Below, piece by piece: positions 34,044 to 45,978 of a stretch of 64,000 nt of DNA. The notes beneath the pieces were generated by a model. It searched no databases. It had not been told where the DNA came from and worked only from the letters and a program-made list of their open reading frames with translations. The position numbers were made by a program, and so were the translations under genes. Numbering within the stretch: the first letter of the stretch is position 1; each line of letters begins with the position of its first letter. This DNA is from Antrodiella citrinella (lineage: Eukaryota > Basidiomycota > Agaricomycetes > Polyporales > Steccherinaceae), in the NCBI GenBank assembly GCA_004802725.1, contig SGPM01000011.1:158707-222706 (forward strand), given 5' to 3'.

Positions 34044-35845
34044 TCATGGTAAGAGGTCTTTGGGCGTACACAGGGAACCCAAGTCGAGTTCTTTAGGCTT
34101 TTGGGCCTGGCGGTAGAGCCCGGACGCGTAGACATTGTCCGTGTCGGGCTGAGGACGGTTCAAGGCGAACTTCTCTATCAATGCAGCGTCCATAGTCTTT
34201 TGTATGGCATCGGCCACCAGGCGGCCAATGTTGGGAAGAAACTGAATAAGAACAGATCGTCAAGAACCTGTACAAACCGAAGCTATTCCTATATGTACGT
34301 ACCTTGAATGCATGCCCACATCCTGCCGTTGCTAGCATGACACCGGAATCCTCGGGGTGATAGCCAATCACCCAGTCGTCGTCAGGTGCATCGGTGTACC
34401 TGGAACAAACCACCAAATCAGCCATCTGTACAGCGCCGAGTATTCCAGAACTTCAGTCAAACGTACCAGCATATACGTGTCCCGGCGAAAGGCTTCTTCG
34501 CAAGGTCCGGATACAACGCACGCAGATGGTGACGCAGAACTTGTACATCATCTTTCGGGATACGCAGACCGTCTTGCCCGTCGGAAAGGACCGTCCGCGG
34601 CGTAGATGGGGACAACGATGCCTCGGAGGCGATATCGGACACAGTATGCGTGAGCCCAGCGGAGTGGATGGCGAACTTGACGAAGTTGTCCTTGTTCGGC
34701 TGTGATGAATCAGGGGTGAAGATCATGTGTGGGATCAGGAATCACAGTTGGGTGCGGAGAAAAGTTGCGACAAAGACTGACTGGGAAGATGTAGAACCCT
34801 GACACAAAGTCGAGACAGACCGGCAAATCCTTGTACGCTGCGGCTTCTTCTGCGGTCAATTCGACGAACGCAATACATTGTCTTTGCGCCGCAACATATC
34901 ATAATGATGATTCACGAAAATCAATTCAGCCTGTCATCCAACTCACAGTCAAGGCAGATCGGAAGGAAACGTACCCTGTAGCAACGCATTTCGCCTGTAG
35001 CCCCTGATCTGGGAATGCTGAAGCCATCCACGATCCCGCAGCCAGTACGACTAGATCTGCCTCATACTCAGATTCGTCGGCACATTTTACGCCGCGCGTC
35101 GTTCCGTCCGTGTCCCTCTTCAGCAGAGACGTCACGGCCTTGCCCGCTATGACAGTCGCGCCCAAGTCTTTGACTTTCTGGAGGATACGGGACATAGCGG
35201 TGGCGGCGGTCGCCCAACCGCCGTCATGATTCACGTAGCCTGTGAGATCCTCGAATGATCCTGTGCTGACTGTGCTGGGAAAGACGGAACGGACGGCGGA
35301 AGGCGTTGAGAGTGTCGAGATGCGGGCGCCAAGAGACACGTCGTTCGTGTAGGCCTTGTTGGCATACGAAGCTTTAGATTGACCAAGCACTACAACGCCA
35401 CATCTAACAATGTAACAACCGCGTTAATCAGGGTTCTTTGTTTTAGAAAGGGGAAAGTTGAACTCGAAACTGACTCGTGGTAACAATATCCCCACTCTGC
35501 TTCGTTTTTCCATTCCGCGATGGCATCACGGGCGAGTTGGGTGTAGAACACGTCGGAATACGAACTGCGAACAACTTTATAAAGTTGCAAAGGGTCAAAC
35601 GCCCCCATCCATGTCCACCATCAATCACTGACAGCGCAACATCAAGGCAACGAGTCGGATACAAACGCGAACGCACCTTTGTTTAGATCAGTGCTCGCCG
35701 CATCCGGCGCAGGCAGCACCGCCGATTTGTCAAGGACGGTGACGGATGTGAAGCCGCGTTTGAGCAGATGGTACGCTGTGGACAGGCCGAAACATCCTGC
35801 GCCCACAATCACGATCTTGGAGCTGGGTGAGACCTCGCCGGACAT
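34044..35845 (-). CDS. FAD-dependent amine oxidase (MSOX/fructosyl-amino-acid oxidase family)
   Basis: Oxidises the C-N bond of an N-alkylated amino acid (sarcosine, fructosyl amino acid, pipecolate or saccharopine are the family's known substrates). The start MSGEVSPSSK at 35845 leads straight into the FAD-binding motif IVIVGAGCFGLSTAYHLLKR with DKS after the second strand. The family block DLNKVVRSSYSD is formed across an exon junction (35677/35574). TGYVNHDGGWA and the second FAD strand LVVLAAGSW follow. CWYTDAPDDDWVIGYHP holds the Cys that in this family carries covalent FAD. ATAGCGHAFKFLPNIGR is next, and the protein ends KPKELDLGSLCTPKDLLP at a TGA at 34044. No convincing peroxisomal tripeptide was seen at the C-terminus. 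The gene is convergent with CPA2, about 200 bp apart. Substrate cannot be fixed from sequence. Confidence 0.85.
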
Positions 35846-37159
35846 TTGGGACGGTAGAGGTGCGATGCTATTAGTATCCAAGCTGTGAGAGCTGGCTGGA
35901 ATTAGTGCAAGTGTGCCCGATATAGCCACCGTACGTAGCTTCCGTTTGTTCAAGTTGAGACTGGGATGGAAAACTTCAAGGTTTAGCCCGAGTTACAGTC
36001 ATCACATCCTGGGATATATAGGATGCACGTGTCCAGTCAATTCGTGAATACATTCTGTACGATGTTGTTCGAGGCGAGAACTTTGGGTACGGGCAACGAG
36101 TCGATCCGAGTCGGGTCTGTGTATGCAAGACTCGATCACAGTACATATTTAAACACAAAACAGTCATCCCAAACGTGCGGGAGTGCAGTGTGCGACAATA
36201 GCACAATTCTTTCTATCTTGCAATGTTGCATACAATCCACACGCACAACGAAAAGTGGGCAATGTGCGTGCCCCCTTGCATATCCACACCCCGAAGTACC
36301 TGTCAACATCCCCTACTCCGACTCTCCGAATTTGTACGTACTCAGCGGCACAAAATGACGACGAGGGAGGAGCCATGGGCCAGCATGGGCCACATGCAAG
36401 ATCCGACCCGACCCAGGTCGTTCACCTGGCTATAGAAGATCCGACACCCCAGCAGCGCAGATTAAATTTTGCACGTTCGTGATTGGAGACTTTCGAGCTT
36501 GACTGCGACTGACACGCCGACTGTTACATTTTTTCGTTGCGTTCCTTTAGGCACGAATCGGATTTCCAAGAGCCCACACTCATAGACAAATTCCTATACG
36601 TCACACGAAGTTGTGCGCGGGTCAACTGACTGGCGTGACATCCTGAGGGGACCCGAGAATGATAGTGCGTGTTGATACGCACCTGATGACCGCAGCCAAC
36701 GCAAAATGACGGATGTTCGCCAGTTGAAAGCGTCATAATGCATAAGCAGCGGCCGACTCGGTTGGGGTGCGAACGAGTTCATTCAATCGCTTCTGGACCC
36801 GCAGTGGCCATGTGCACAGACAGAGCTTGTTCCGAGGTCTGGGCGGAACACACGAGAAAAGTGCACCGGGAGAGAGTTCTTGGTAAGAACGCGTGAGGGG
36901 TACCCTCTCAGTAAGCTGCGAATATTCCGTGCGGGGCGTATCGCAGAGAAGTAGAGAAGACAAAAACCATAGATTCGCGACTATCGTATCGCTGACTACT
37001 GCAGAAGGACAAGATAAGCAACGACGTCAACATTGATAGCGACAGGTACGACTCACAGATAAAGCTACAGAAAAGTGACCGACAAGCCATAACGGCGCAA
37101 GCGTGACAGCGATAAAAACAACTCCACGAATGACAACAACAGCAGGACAGCTCTGGCCT
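35846..37159. other. Intergenic
   Basis: About 1.3 kb with the upstream region of the FAD oxidase and the 3' side of FCF1. Short frames only. A cluster of CGAGTC motifs lies at about 36098-36118. No RNA gene was seen. Confidence 0.4.
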
Positions 37160-38122
37160 CTAGATGGGAGCGCCCTGGTCTGGCAGCCTCTCTATCGCAT
37201 ACCGCCTTTTGACGATGTACATCAACGGCACACCCGGGATTTTTCGTATCCGCCTTCGGAGCTCGCGATCGCAGGTGGCGACAATGTAGCACCGGTGGGA
37301 GGTGACGCGCTGCACCAGGCAGTCGTCGGCGTACGTGCCGGTGTGTGAGCAGGTGAGTCGCTCGAAGCGAGGGTCACGGGCTACCCTGTAGTGCGAATGG
37401 AGTGTGAGGACAAGGAGATGGGGGATGATCATGGGTGGGCACGGAGGGGGGTTGCTTACCTCAGGGCTACTCGATACCGGTGTCCAAGTTTCTCCAGCTC
37501 TGCCATTACACAATCTGTCACGCACGGTATACCTAAACGATATAAACACCGGAACAAAAGTGCACTCGTGAGTAACATGGACCCATGGACCGTGGATCTT
37601 GTGGTAGGGGGTTATTGACGCCGCTACTTACATTTCGCGAACAAACAATCCATCATGCCACTGACTAGCTCCAATTTGTTCTGCAAGCTGAAATTAATGA
37701 AATTTGTATCGATGAGAACCCTGTACGGAGGGACGAGCGCGTCGTTGTGTTGAAGAAACAGGGATGAGGCGACTTGGGTCCTATGAAACCGCAGGCAATG
37801 AATGCAGATCGGTAGGTAGCCGTATACCCTCAGCACAGGGAAGGACAACGTACACTCGTCGGACGGCTTTCGCCTTAACCTCCTCTTCCTTCTTCTGCTG
37901 CTTCGCCTGGTTCTCTTTCCTGTGAAACAAAGGTGACCTTAGTTGTGCGCGGGACATACGGAAAGCCATAGTACGAACAGCCTAATGTCATTTGGGTTCA
38001 ACAACCGTTTGACGGTAGCGAACTTGCGAGTTTTCTTGGCTTTCCCCTGTATCAATGAGTCAGTGCGTCAGTGACAAGGCCGTGTGATGATGATGAACTG
38101 CGGCGAATCAGCTACGCACCAT
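37160..38122 (-). CDS. fcf1: rRNA-processing PIN nuclease Fcf1/Utp24
   Basis: Endonuclease of the small-subunit processome that makes early pre-18S rRNA cuts (A1/A2 in yeast), nucleolar. The joined exons read [21 protein letters not shown], then [30 protein letters not shown] (first PIN Asp), [45 protein letters not shown] (acidic residues of the PIN site), [21 protein letters not shown] and a stop at 37160. The match to yeast Fcf1 is close along the whole length. The intact N-terminus requires the ATG (38120-38122) to be the whole coding part of exon 1, directly followed by donor GTGCGT and joined to GGGAAAGCC at 38046. Further introns interrupt after ND-I-R-L, RRV, AK-C and VAL-R. Confidence 0.93.
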
Positions 38123-38798
38123 TTTTGAGATGTTAGTGGTCAATGGTAACCAGTGAACGAAAGAAAGACTCGGAGGCGTCTGGACTCTGCAGCGACGCCC
38201 AAAAATGTCACGCATATAGACGCCCATTTCAGACTCGGACTCGGATGCAAAGGTTCGTGATCATGATCTGGTCCGTGCTCAGCATACTCGGTACTCAGGC
38301 TGAGCATGGCTGAGCAGGGCCGAGTACTTCATCGATAGCATCATGTAGTCGGAGTTTTGTAAGGTTCCAGGTATGCAGCAAGTTGGATGCGATGCTGGAC
38401 TTCCGAGTCAAGTTCACGGAACGCCGCTTGACCTGTTGAAGAGTATGTCGATCGAACCTTGTTCTTCGGTACATTCACTCGTCGCTTGCTTGCTTTCATT
38501 CGTATTAATGGAGGAAGGCATGAAACCGTTCGATACCACTCAGGACTACGATCTGATGTTCGACGTTCGTACTGTTTTTACCACATTCGCACAAATCCGA
38601 GTCGAACGATTACTGTACGCAGCGTCAAGATATTACAAGAGCCGAGACTACGAATACGACGGAGCCTAGCAGAATCAATAGACCAACATAGCATCCTGTT
38701 CATAGATTATCATCACCGGTGTTACCAACGCCGAGTGTCCTGCAACAATGGATTCAGCATATTGAAGTGGTGACGTTCCTGAGGACCCTAGCATCGAC

Positions 38799-38822
38799 CG
38801 CCACCGCCGCCACCGCCGCCAC
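38799..38822 (+). repeat. (CCGCCA)n-type microsatellite
   Basis: A run of CCGCCACCGCCGCCACCGCC-type trinucleotides in non-coding DNA between FCF1 and PAL. Confidence 0.75.
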
Positions 38823-40440
38823 ACTGTGCATTGATGTAAAGAACTCACCGGGTTGTATACATACGCCGAAAAGCGAGTCATCTAGGATCCTCGAAGTTTA
38901 ATGACACGAAACCTGTATACCTGTATACAAGGGAGTCATCGCGTCGGTGACGCTCACCGGGTCCGTAGGGAGGTTGAGGTAGGTGGTACTGATTGAAGTC
39001 CGAGGATGTGCGTTCCATGTACTCCTGTGGAACCGAAGGTAACAGGTCGGGTTCACCAGCTGGTGGTTTGACGGTACGCGAGGCTGAGGATCAATGACTC
39101 GGAGTGGTAAGAAGTTCTTCGAAATACAGATACCCTGTCAATACGGATTTCGCCTCCGTTGGCTAATCCTCCCTGGCCAAAAAAAAACGCAAAGCAGGCT
39201 TGCCTAACAGCTTCCGAATCTCCCTAAGGTCTTAAGTTTGTATGATGGTGGGCGCTTGCCAGGGAAACCATCACTGTCAGTCTTCTGCAAGATCATATCA
39301 ATGCGCAAAATCAGCGGACAATGATCGACATGAACAGTGCCTTGCCGCCGTACCACGACAATCAACGTTGAAACGTCGCGGTCAACCAGGCGTTGGGCGG
39401 CTGATCTTCACATGCTGTTCGCCGGACCCACGTATGCCAGTTCTGAAAGGGGAAAATATGAAGCTGAGTGAGAAGGGTGTTTGCGGACGATCTCGCAGAT
39501 GAATTACTTGATATTAAGTGGGCAGTGTGACGCGCTCCCTGCGACTGGACACTTTGACAAAGGAACAGCAATTGTGTCTGGTGCGTCGGTTTGCCATGTT
39601 TATGGTAGAATGCATGGTACTCCCTCGCGGTGATAAATCACGACAGCGGTATCAGCGTACACCCTGAGGGTATGAATCAGGGTATCACAATACTGCCATA
39701 GGCCGACATACCAAGAGAAAACGCATCATACCTTGTTGTTCTCAGCGACAACAAGAGGATCCAAAGCGCATGCGGTTCCGACAGACTTGATACTGATAGG
39801 AAAAGGCTGAAGTAGACGAGGACCTGCACAGCCTTCGACAATTTCTCAGTTACAATGATCAGGCATGGTCGCTGTTGACAGTGACTGACAACCGCCTTGG
39901 CCCGTACATGATTGGCCACGCTGAGAAGTGGTGTTTCCTTGTTGTTCGAGTCAGTCTGGATCAGAATCAAACGGATGGGCTGTACACGAGTGGACGACAG
40001 CGAGAAAGGTACTGCTTTCATACGTGAAGTGCATAAGTCCGACCGTGTACGAGGTGTGACACACGGACTGCGCTGAACAGAATAGAGAGAGAAGGAGAGG
40101 ACAGATCTCTGGATGGCTGTATCAGTGATTGACGGACGTGTCTCAGCCACCCACAAATGTCACACCTGCACCGTGACATGTCACGAACGATCTAGCCGAA
40201 CATCCATATTTGGAAACTGGACCGGCCGGATGGATCTTATGCCCGGCAGATAACCATGACTAGCTCGTCGCCTTCGATAGAGGGAGGGAGTGACCGGCCG
40301 GATCTGCGGGGGCTCGCGGAGTCTGTGTGACTGTGTGACAAGAGATTGACAGGTGCAGCGATATTCTGGATGTGTGTATGATTATTATAGCAGTACAGCC
40401 AACCTTGAATGTCAGTCCGTATTCCTCACAACCCACCATG

Positions 40441-40448
40441 TATAAAAG
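40441..40448 (+). promoter_or_regulatory. TATA box of the PAL gene
   Basis: TATAAAAG at 40441, 83 bp upstream of the PAL start codon. This is the usual spacing for a TATA box plus a short leader. A consensus TATA box suits a strongly inducible gene. Confidence 0.65.
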
Positions 40449-40523
40449 TACTCGAGTCACTCCCGATACTTGTCCAACAATATCCTCTCCCCAATCCCCC
40501 AGATCCAAAGATAATCCTTAGCG

Positions 40524-43045
40524 ATGCCAACCAAACTTGAATACCAATCTTCCCCTGTCTCCGGCCTCACCAGTCGCAAATCATCTTTGCTCACCACAAT
40601 GACTGTCGATTATTCCATGTTAGACATTGCTTCGCAGTCTACCAGCTCGCCAACCGAGCCTGTACAAACGTCCTCGTCCAGCACGCTCATTAACCGCTTC
40701 TTGCAGGCGCACAAAGAGCTGCAGTCGTACAAGTGCGTCTCATTGCTCTTTTCACGCGTCCCGAGTCGCTCATTCCCGTTTTAGGTCTGGCAAGCATGTC
40801 TCGGTCGACGGACATACGCTTTCTATTTCAGCTGTGAATGCTGCTGCACGTTACGGCGCACACGTCGCGCTGGACGAGTCGCCAGCCATTCAGGAACGTA
40901 TTGCGAAGAGCCGAAAGGTCATTGTGGGCAAGGTCGCATCTGAAACCAGTGTCTATGGTGTGAGCACTGGCTTTGGTGGAAGTGGTGTGTTTTCTCGAGC
41001 CGTCCCACCGATAATGTCTTAGTTGACAATTTTTCTTCCAATTAGCTGACACGCGTACCAACGATCCTATCACGCTGGGATACGCCCTGCTACAGCATCA
41101 ACATACCGGTGTACTTCCCTCCAACCCCAATGTCGTCCCTACTGTCCTTCCGCTCTCTGATCCCCTCACGTCCAGCAGCATGCCCGAGGCTTGGGTACGC
41201 GGTGCCATCCTGATCCGCATGAACTCCCTCATTCGCGGACACTCTGGTGTACGATGGGAACTCATCGAGAAGATGGGAGAGCTGCTACGGGAAAACATCA
41301 CGCCCATGGTCCCTCTACGTGGCAGTATCTCTGCCTCTGGAGGTAAGCATTCAGCGCTATGTATGTACTCAATGTGTACGCTAACAATGACGTCCAGACT
41401 TGTCACCACTATCTTACATCGCGGGAACCTTGATTGGCAACCCTTCGATTCGCGTGTTCGATGGTCCAGCTGCCTTCGGTGCCCGTCAGATCATGCCTTC
41501 CAATGCCGCGTTGGCTCGACACAACGTCGCACCCATTCCGCTTTCGTCCAAGGAGCACCTGGGTATCCTGAACGGTACTGCGTTTTCCGCATCCGTTGGC
41601 GCGTTGGCTCTGCACGAGGCGGCGCACATGGTCCTGCTGTCACAGGTCTGCACCGCTATGGGCACTGAAGCCATGCTCGGTGCCCAGGGATCCTTCGATC
41701 CCTTTATTCATGACGTCGCGAGACCGCACCCCGGTCAGATTGAGGTTGCCAGGAATATCCACGACCTGTTGAACGGCACACACCTCGGTGTGACAGTCGA
41801 AGAGGAGAGGCACATCTCTGCTGATGATGGCCAGCTGAGGCAGGACCGTTACCCTCTGCGAACGGCAGCCCAGTTCCTCGGTCCGCAAGTGGAAGACATA
41901 CTGTCTGCGTTGGAGACGATCACCGTGGAGTGCAACTCTAGTAAGCTTCAGCTTTACGCCACTTGAATCTAACTAACAATCGTATCTGTTCTAGCTACCG
42001 ACAACCCTTTGATTGATGGTGAGACTGGTCGCGTGCACCATGGTGGTAACTTCCAGGCAATGGCAGTCACGAACGCAATGGAGAAGACACGTCTTGCTCT
42101 TCATCATGTTGGGAAGATCTTGTTCGCTCAGTCGACCGAGCTGATGAACCCTGCCATGAACCGTGGTCTGCCTCCCAGCTTGGCTGCGACGGACCCCTCA
42201 CTCAACTACCACACCAAGGGTGTCGACATTGCCACCGCAGCCTATGTCGGTGAGTTGGGCTACTTGGCCAACCCCGTGTCTACCCACATCCAGTCGGCCG
42301 AGATGCACAACCAGGCGGTCAAGTGAGTGAACCTTATTTTTCAAGCAGTGCTATTACTAACAACACCTGTTCTAGTTCGCTCGCTCTGATCTCAGCACGT
42401 GCGACTATCAACTCCCTGGAAGTCCTTTCCCTGCTGCTTTCCAGCTACCTTTATGCGCTCTGCCAAGCCCTTGACCTGCGCGCTTTGCAATGCGAGCTGC
42501 AAGCCGGGATGGACACCATCGTCCGTCAAGAGCTCATCACCTCCTTCGGCTCCTGCCTCTCCCCGCTGCAGCTCAACACGCTGTTCGCCCTCGTCTCCAA
42601 CGCCATGGACAAGTCCCTCGAGAGCACGAGCACGATGGACGCCGTCCCGCGCATGCGCGCCGTCGCGGCCGCCAGCACGACCCCGATCGTCGACTTCTGC
42701 TCCACCGAGCCGGCCCTCGCCTCCGCCCTCACGGGCATCGTACCCTTCCGCGCCGAGGTCGCGGAGAAGTGCAGTTCGTTGCTCCAGAAGCTGAGGGAGG
42801 AGTACTTGGGAGGAGGGAAGGGCGCGGCGCCGGCTAGCGCGTATCTGGGCGGGACGAAGCCGGTGTATGAGTTCGTGAGGCTCGGGTTGGGGATTAGGAT
42901 GCATGGGTCGGAGAACTTGCATGGGTTTGAGCAGGGGCCGGGGGTGGAGGAGGTGTCGATTGGGCAGCATATTTCGTTGATCCATGAGGCGATAAGGGAC
43001 GGGAAGATGCAGGATGTCGTTGCGGCGATGTTTGAGTCCCTCTAA
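40524..43045 (+). CDS. pal: Phenylalanine ammonia-lyase
   Basis: Non-oxidative deamination of L-phenylalanine (often also tyrosine) to cinnamate plus ammonia, cytosolic tetramer. Six exons (40524-40732, 40785-40984, 41046-41342, 41398-41940, 41995-42322, 42376-43045) join in frame to 748 residues. The conserved [12 protein letters not shown] block with its catalytic Tyr follows a 120-residue N-terminal part. Then [18 protein letters not shown] holds the Ala-Ser-Gly triad that cyclises to the MIO cofactor, formed across the intron-3 junction. [30 protein letters not shown] and a long helical C-terminal shielding domain typical of fungal and plant PAL (absent in bacterial HAL) follow. In basidiomycetes PAL mostly serves nitrogen and carbon use of aromatic amino acids. 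The distal 3' exon is noticeably more GC-rich than the rest. Confidence 0.97.
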
Positions 43046-43435
43046 AGGGTCTCAGCGGGGGTTGGACATTGAATGGTTCTTATCTTATTCTCGCGCGTGT
43101 TGTGGCTTTTCTTGGTTATACTGATAAACTTGTGTCACTACTAGAAAATATAGAACTATTCCATACTCATAGAATGTATCCTGACAATATAACATCCACT
43201 TTCTCATCTTTGTCGTTCTTTCGTTTGAGCTCTGAAAGATCAAAACACTGTGGAGGGTAAGGGGGCCCTCGCGGTGATCCGAAAGCCACAACGTAAACAA
43301 GACCACACAACGCGTCCCACGTCGGGTCACGGTTCTCTTCGCTAATTCTCTACCGTGACACCACCTCTTGTCTCATCTTGAAGCTCAACCTCATCTTTAT
43401 CTCTCATCTTTAACACGCCTCTGGATTTGTCGACG
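43046..43435. other. Intergenic, PAL 3' UTR and promoter of the DUF1917 gene
   Basis: About 390 bp between two co-directional genes. No open frame of interest. Confidence 0.4.
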
Positions 43436-45281
43436 ATGCCTACCAACGAAGATGCCACGACAACGGCGTACCCCTATGCCTGGTTCCCAGAGTCGGACTT
43501 GCCGTTGAAGGATTTCCTGGCCAAAGTACATTTCTCCGCACTTTTTCAATATCAATCGTTCATCGACTGATTTGTGATTGTGTATACAGTATAAGCCTTC
43601 TATGGTGCAAGATGACGGGACTAAGCCTGTGAGTTCGTGTGGTCTAGCTATGAGGAGGGAGCTTTGCTGACACAGGCTGCGGCCCGGTGTTGGGCTTTTA
43701 GTGGATATGGGCTCATAAGACGTTCGAGTTGAAGTCTGATTTCTCGCTCGAGGCGATTGCGGAGGCCCAGGCGTATTGTGAGTTCAAGTTCATGCTTTAT
43801 GGCATAGTCTACTCGATGCTCACGCGACGTAATAATAGTGGAAAAAGTCACGGAGAAAGTCGAAGCGATCAAGGTGAGTATCCCAATTCAGCTGACGTGG
43901 AGCGGGTTGGTATTGAACGAAACTATGATGTCTAGAACGATGAATCAATCCCAGTCCGCGCGAACAAGAAGAAGGGCACCAAGAGCAAGAAGGAAGTCCG
44001 TGAAGAGGTGCGTGGACTCCCCGTTGCCTCATTTTCCCAATTATCTGAATTGCAAGCGGTTTTTTGTATAGGTCCAGAATGAAGCCACCGAAAAACTGAA
44101 AGACATATCCGTCCGTCATGGCTACGTCTCAGGAAAATGGTATGTAATATGCCACATATGTATTGCGCTACTTCCCGTGTCCCGCGTTACTGCTCCCGAA
44201 AGCGATTCGCTCACGTTGTATGGGCACTTTGAAGGTTAATATTCGCACCGGCGGAGAGAGTCGACGCGGTCTGGTCTGAAATTGCAAGTACGTGCCGTGC
44301 CCCACGTTTTCTCGCCCACACTCAGTTAAATCTCATGTGCTGACTTGATTGTATAGCATCTATCGTTGACGGCCCTCTATCGACCACATGCGTCAGCCAC
44401 GCGAAAGTCGCGACGAGCCCCAAGACGGAAACGCCAAATTATCAACACGTGTTGTGTTTGTACATGCCGAACGTTTACGACAAAGCCGCTGTCCTCGAGG
44501 TACGCTCATCATACTGTGCCCTTGCCCAACCACTCCTATCCCTGTCTCTTCCCGTCCCTTGCGCTCACGATACCTCGTTTGCAGGTCATGAAAGTGCTAT
44601 TGGGAAAGCATGGGTTGTCCCTCTCGGGCGTCAAGTCGGACCTGTACACGTCTGTTAGTGAGTGGAATGAATCGGATTTACCTTATGCAGAGGATCTGCT
44701 CTTTTGACCACCTTCACTTTTCCTTCCCTGTGCTCTCGAATGTTAGGTTTGGACAGCAAACACGCCAGTGGGATTCAATCTACGGTAAGTTGTTCATGTT
44801 TCAAAGTATGAGCGCAATGCCGATGTTATGATTGTGTTAGGTCTGGAGAAATACGGCCCTCATGAAAAACGCGGAGATGATGGTGAGTTTTGTACTGACT
44901 GCTAATCATGAATTACGGTGCTGACGCAGTTGGGACCCTCAGGGGCTCAGGGATAAGTTTTTCGCGGACCTCAGTGCTTCCAAAACAGCGGCGTTGGAGG
45001 TGGTTGTGAAAGCAGCAGACGATACGGAGTCCAGTGCGCCAAAGGCATCCTCAACCAAGGCAAAGCTTAAGCTTAAGAAGAAGGCCGTCAATGACGACCC
45101 GTTTGCTTCGGACGACGACGACGATGCCGCCGAGGAAAAGGTTCCTGAACCTAAGGGTAAAACTGAAAAGAAACCAGCGCCGAAGCCGAAGGCGTCCACT
45201 TCCAAGCGGGCCAAGTCTGAGAGCGACGACGATGAGGATGAGGACCCAAGACCCAAGAAGAAACGAAACGGCAAGAAGTAG
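43436..45281 (+). CDS. DUF1917 (BLES03-like, eIF4E-like fold) protein with acidic/basic tail
   Basis: Many short exons. Exon 1 (43436-43525) reads MPTNEDATTTAYPYAWFPES and so on, joined to YKPSMVQDDGTKP, then WIWAHKTFELKSDFSLEAIA and EAQAYCEFKFMLYG. Later come VREEVQNEATEKLKDISVRH, GYVSGKW, the family block IFAPAERVDAVWSEIA, HVLCLYMPNVYDKAAVLEVM, KVLLGKHGLSLSGVKSDLYT and LDSKHASGIQSTVWRN. These make up the DUF1917 fold, which resembles the cap-binding protein eIF4E; no biochemical role is established that I know of. The last exon adds a Lys/Asp/Glu-rich disordered tail (SDDDDDAAEEK, then RPKKKRNGKK) that looks nuclear. Family assignment is from motif order; intermediate exon borders are approximate. 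Confidence 0.8.
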
Positions 45282-45978
45282 AGGCCGTGTTCCACTTGCA
45301 CACGATAGGATAGTCACGAGAGCGTACTGCGTGTGGCTTTTCCGGTGACTGCTTTTCATTCTGTTCATGTCCGAGCTCAATGATACTTTATCCACTCTGT
45401 GAATTTCGGACTTGTGTTTTATTGAAAAGGTGTGAGGATTGACTATCTTAGATTGAATGATAATCTCACCTTAATTCATAGTTATGCCGCTTGTCTCTTA
45501 TTCCCGGGACCCTTCAAGGTTTGTTTCTTGTATACACTATGGTGCCATACTCGCAATATAATGTATGCTTGTTCATCATCAAAGACTTTGTTCTTCACCA
45601 AATCGCGTGGTCATTATGAGGTGCGTGAGAACGATTACAGCAGGTCCAACGTAGGAACAAGGGTGCGCGCTCAGGCCCTTGGTTGGCTGAAGAATGTGTC
45701 TCTCGCTATTCTCCGGCAATGACACCTCATTTCGGGGGTACAGAGACGCACCTATATTCCCAATTTCCAACGAAGCAAACGCCGGGTCGCCGTAAGCAGC
45801 TGCGTTGCGTCTGGGTACTGCCTTCATCTCGTATATACTATGACGCGGCTCAAAGACCAAGGACCCGGGCGTTCATGAGCTGGCTGATGTATGATATATG
45901 ACATGAGTGTCGGGTATGTCTTGACCTCGCTGTTGTTCTTCGCGCACTAATTGTTCTACCATAAGGATCGTCGCAAAG
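45282..45978. other. Intergenic
   Basis: About 700 bp between co-directional genes. A TATA-like GTATATACTATG sits at about 45832-45843, some 140 bp before the next start codon. No gene was seen. Confidence 0.4.

Larger units (their letters stand above)
38123..40523. other. 2.4 kb intergenic region upstream of PAL
   Basis: No supportable gene on either strand. A minus-strand frame at 39677-40156 is about 159 codons but shows no motif and no splice-linked partner. It contains CGGACTCGG-type motifs (about 38170-38245), a CTGAGCATGGCTGAGC-like short repeat (about 38297-38325), and a CCGCCA run at 38799-38822. Confidence 0.4.

Noticed and set aside
39677..40156. 159-codon minus-strand frame upstream of PAL
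   Set aside because: No domain, no spliced extension, composition like random sequence. Left as intergenic.
42392..42985. 197-codon minus-strand frame inside PAL
   Set aside because: Antisense of the GC-rich last PAL exon. PAL itself is certain.
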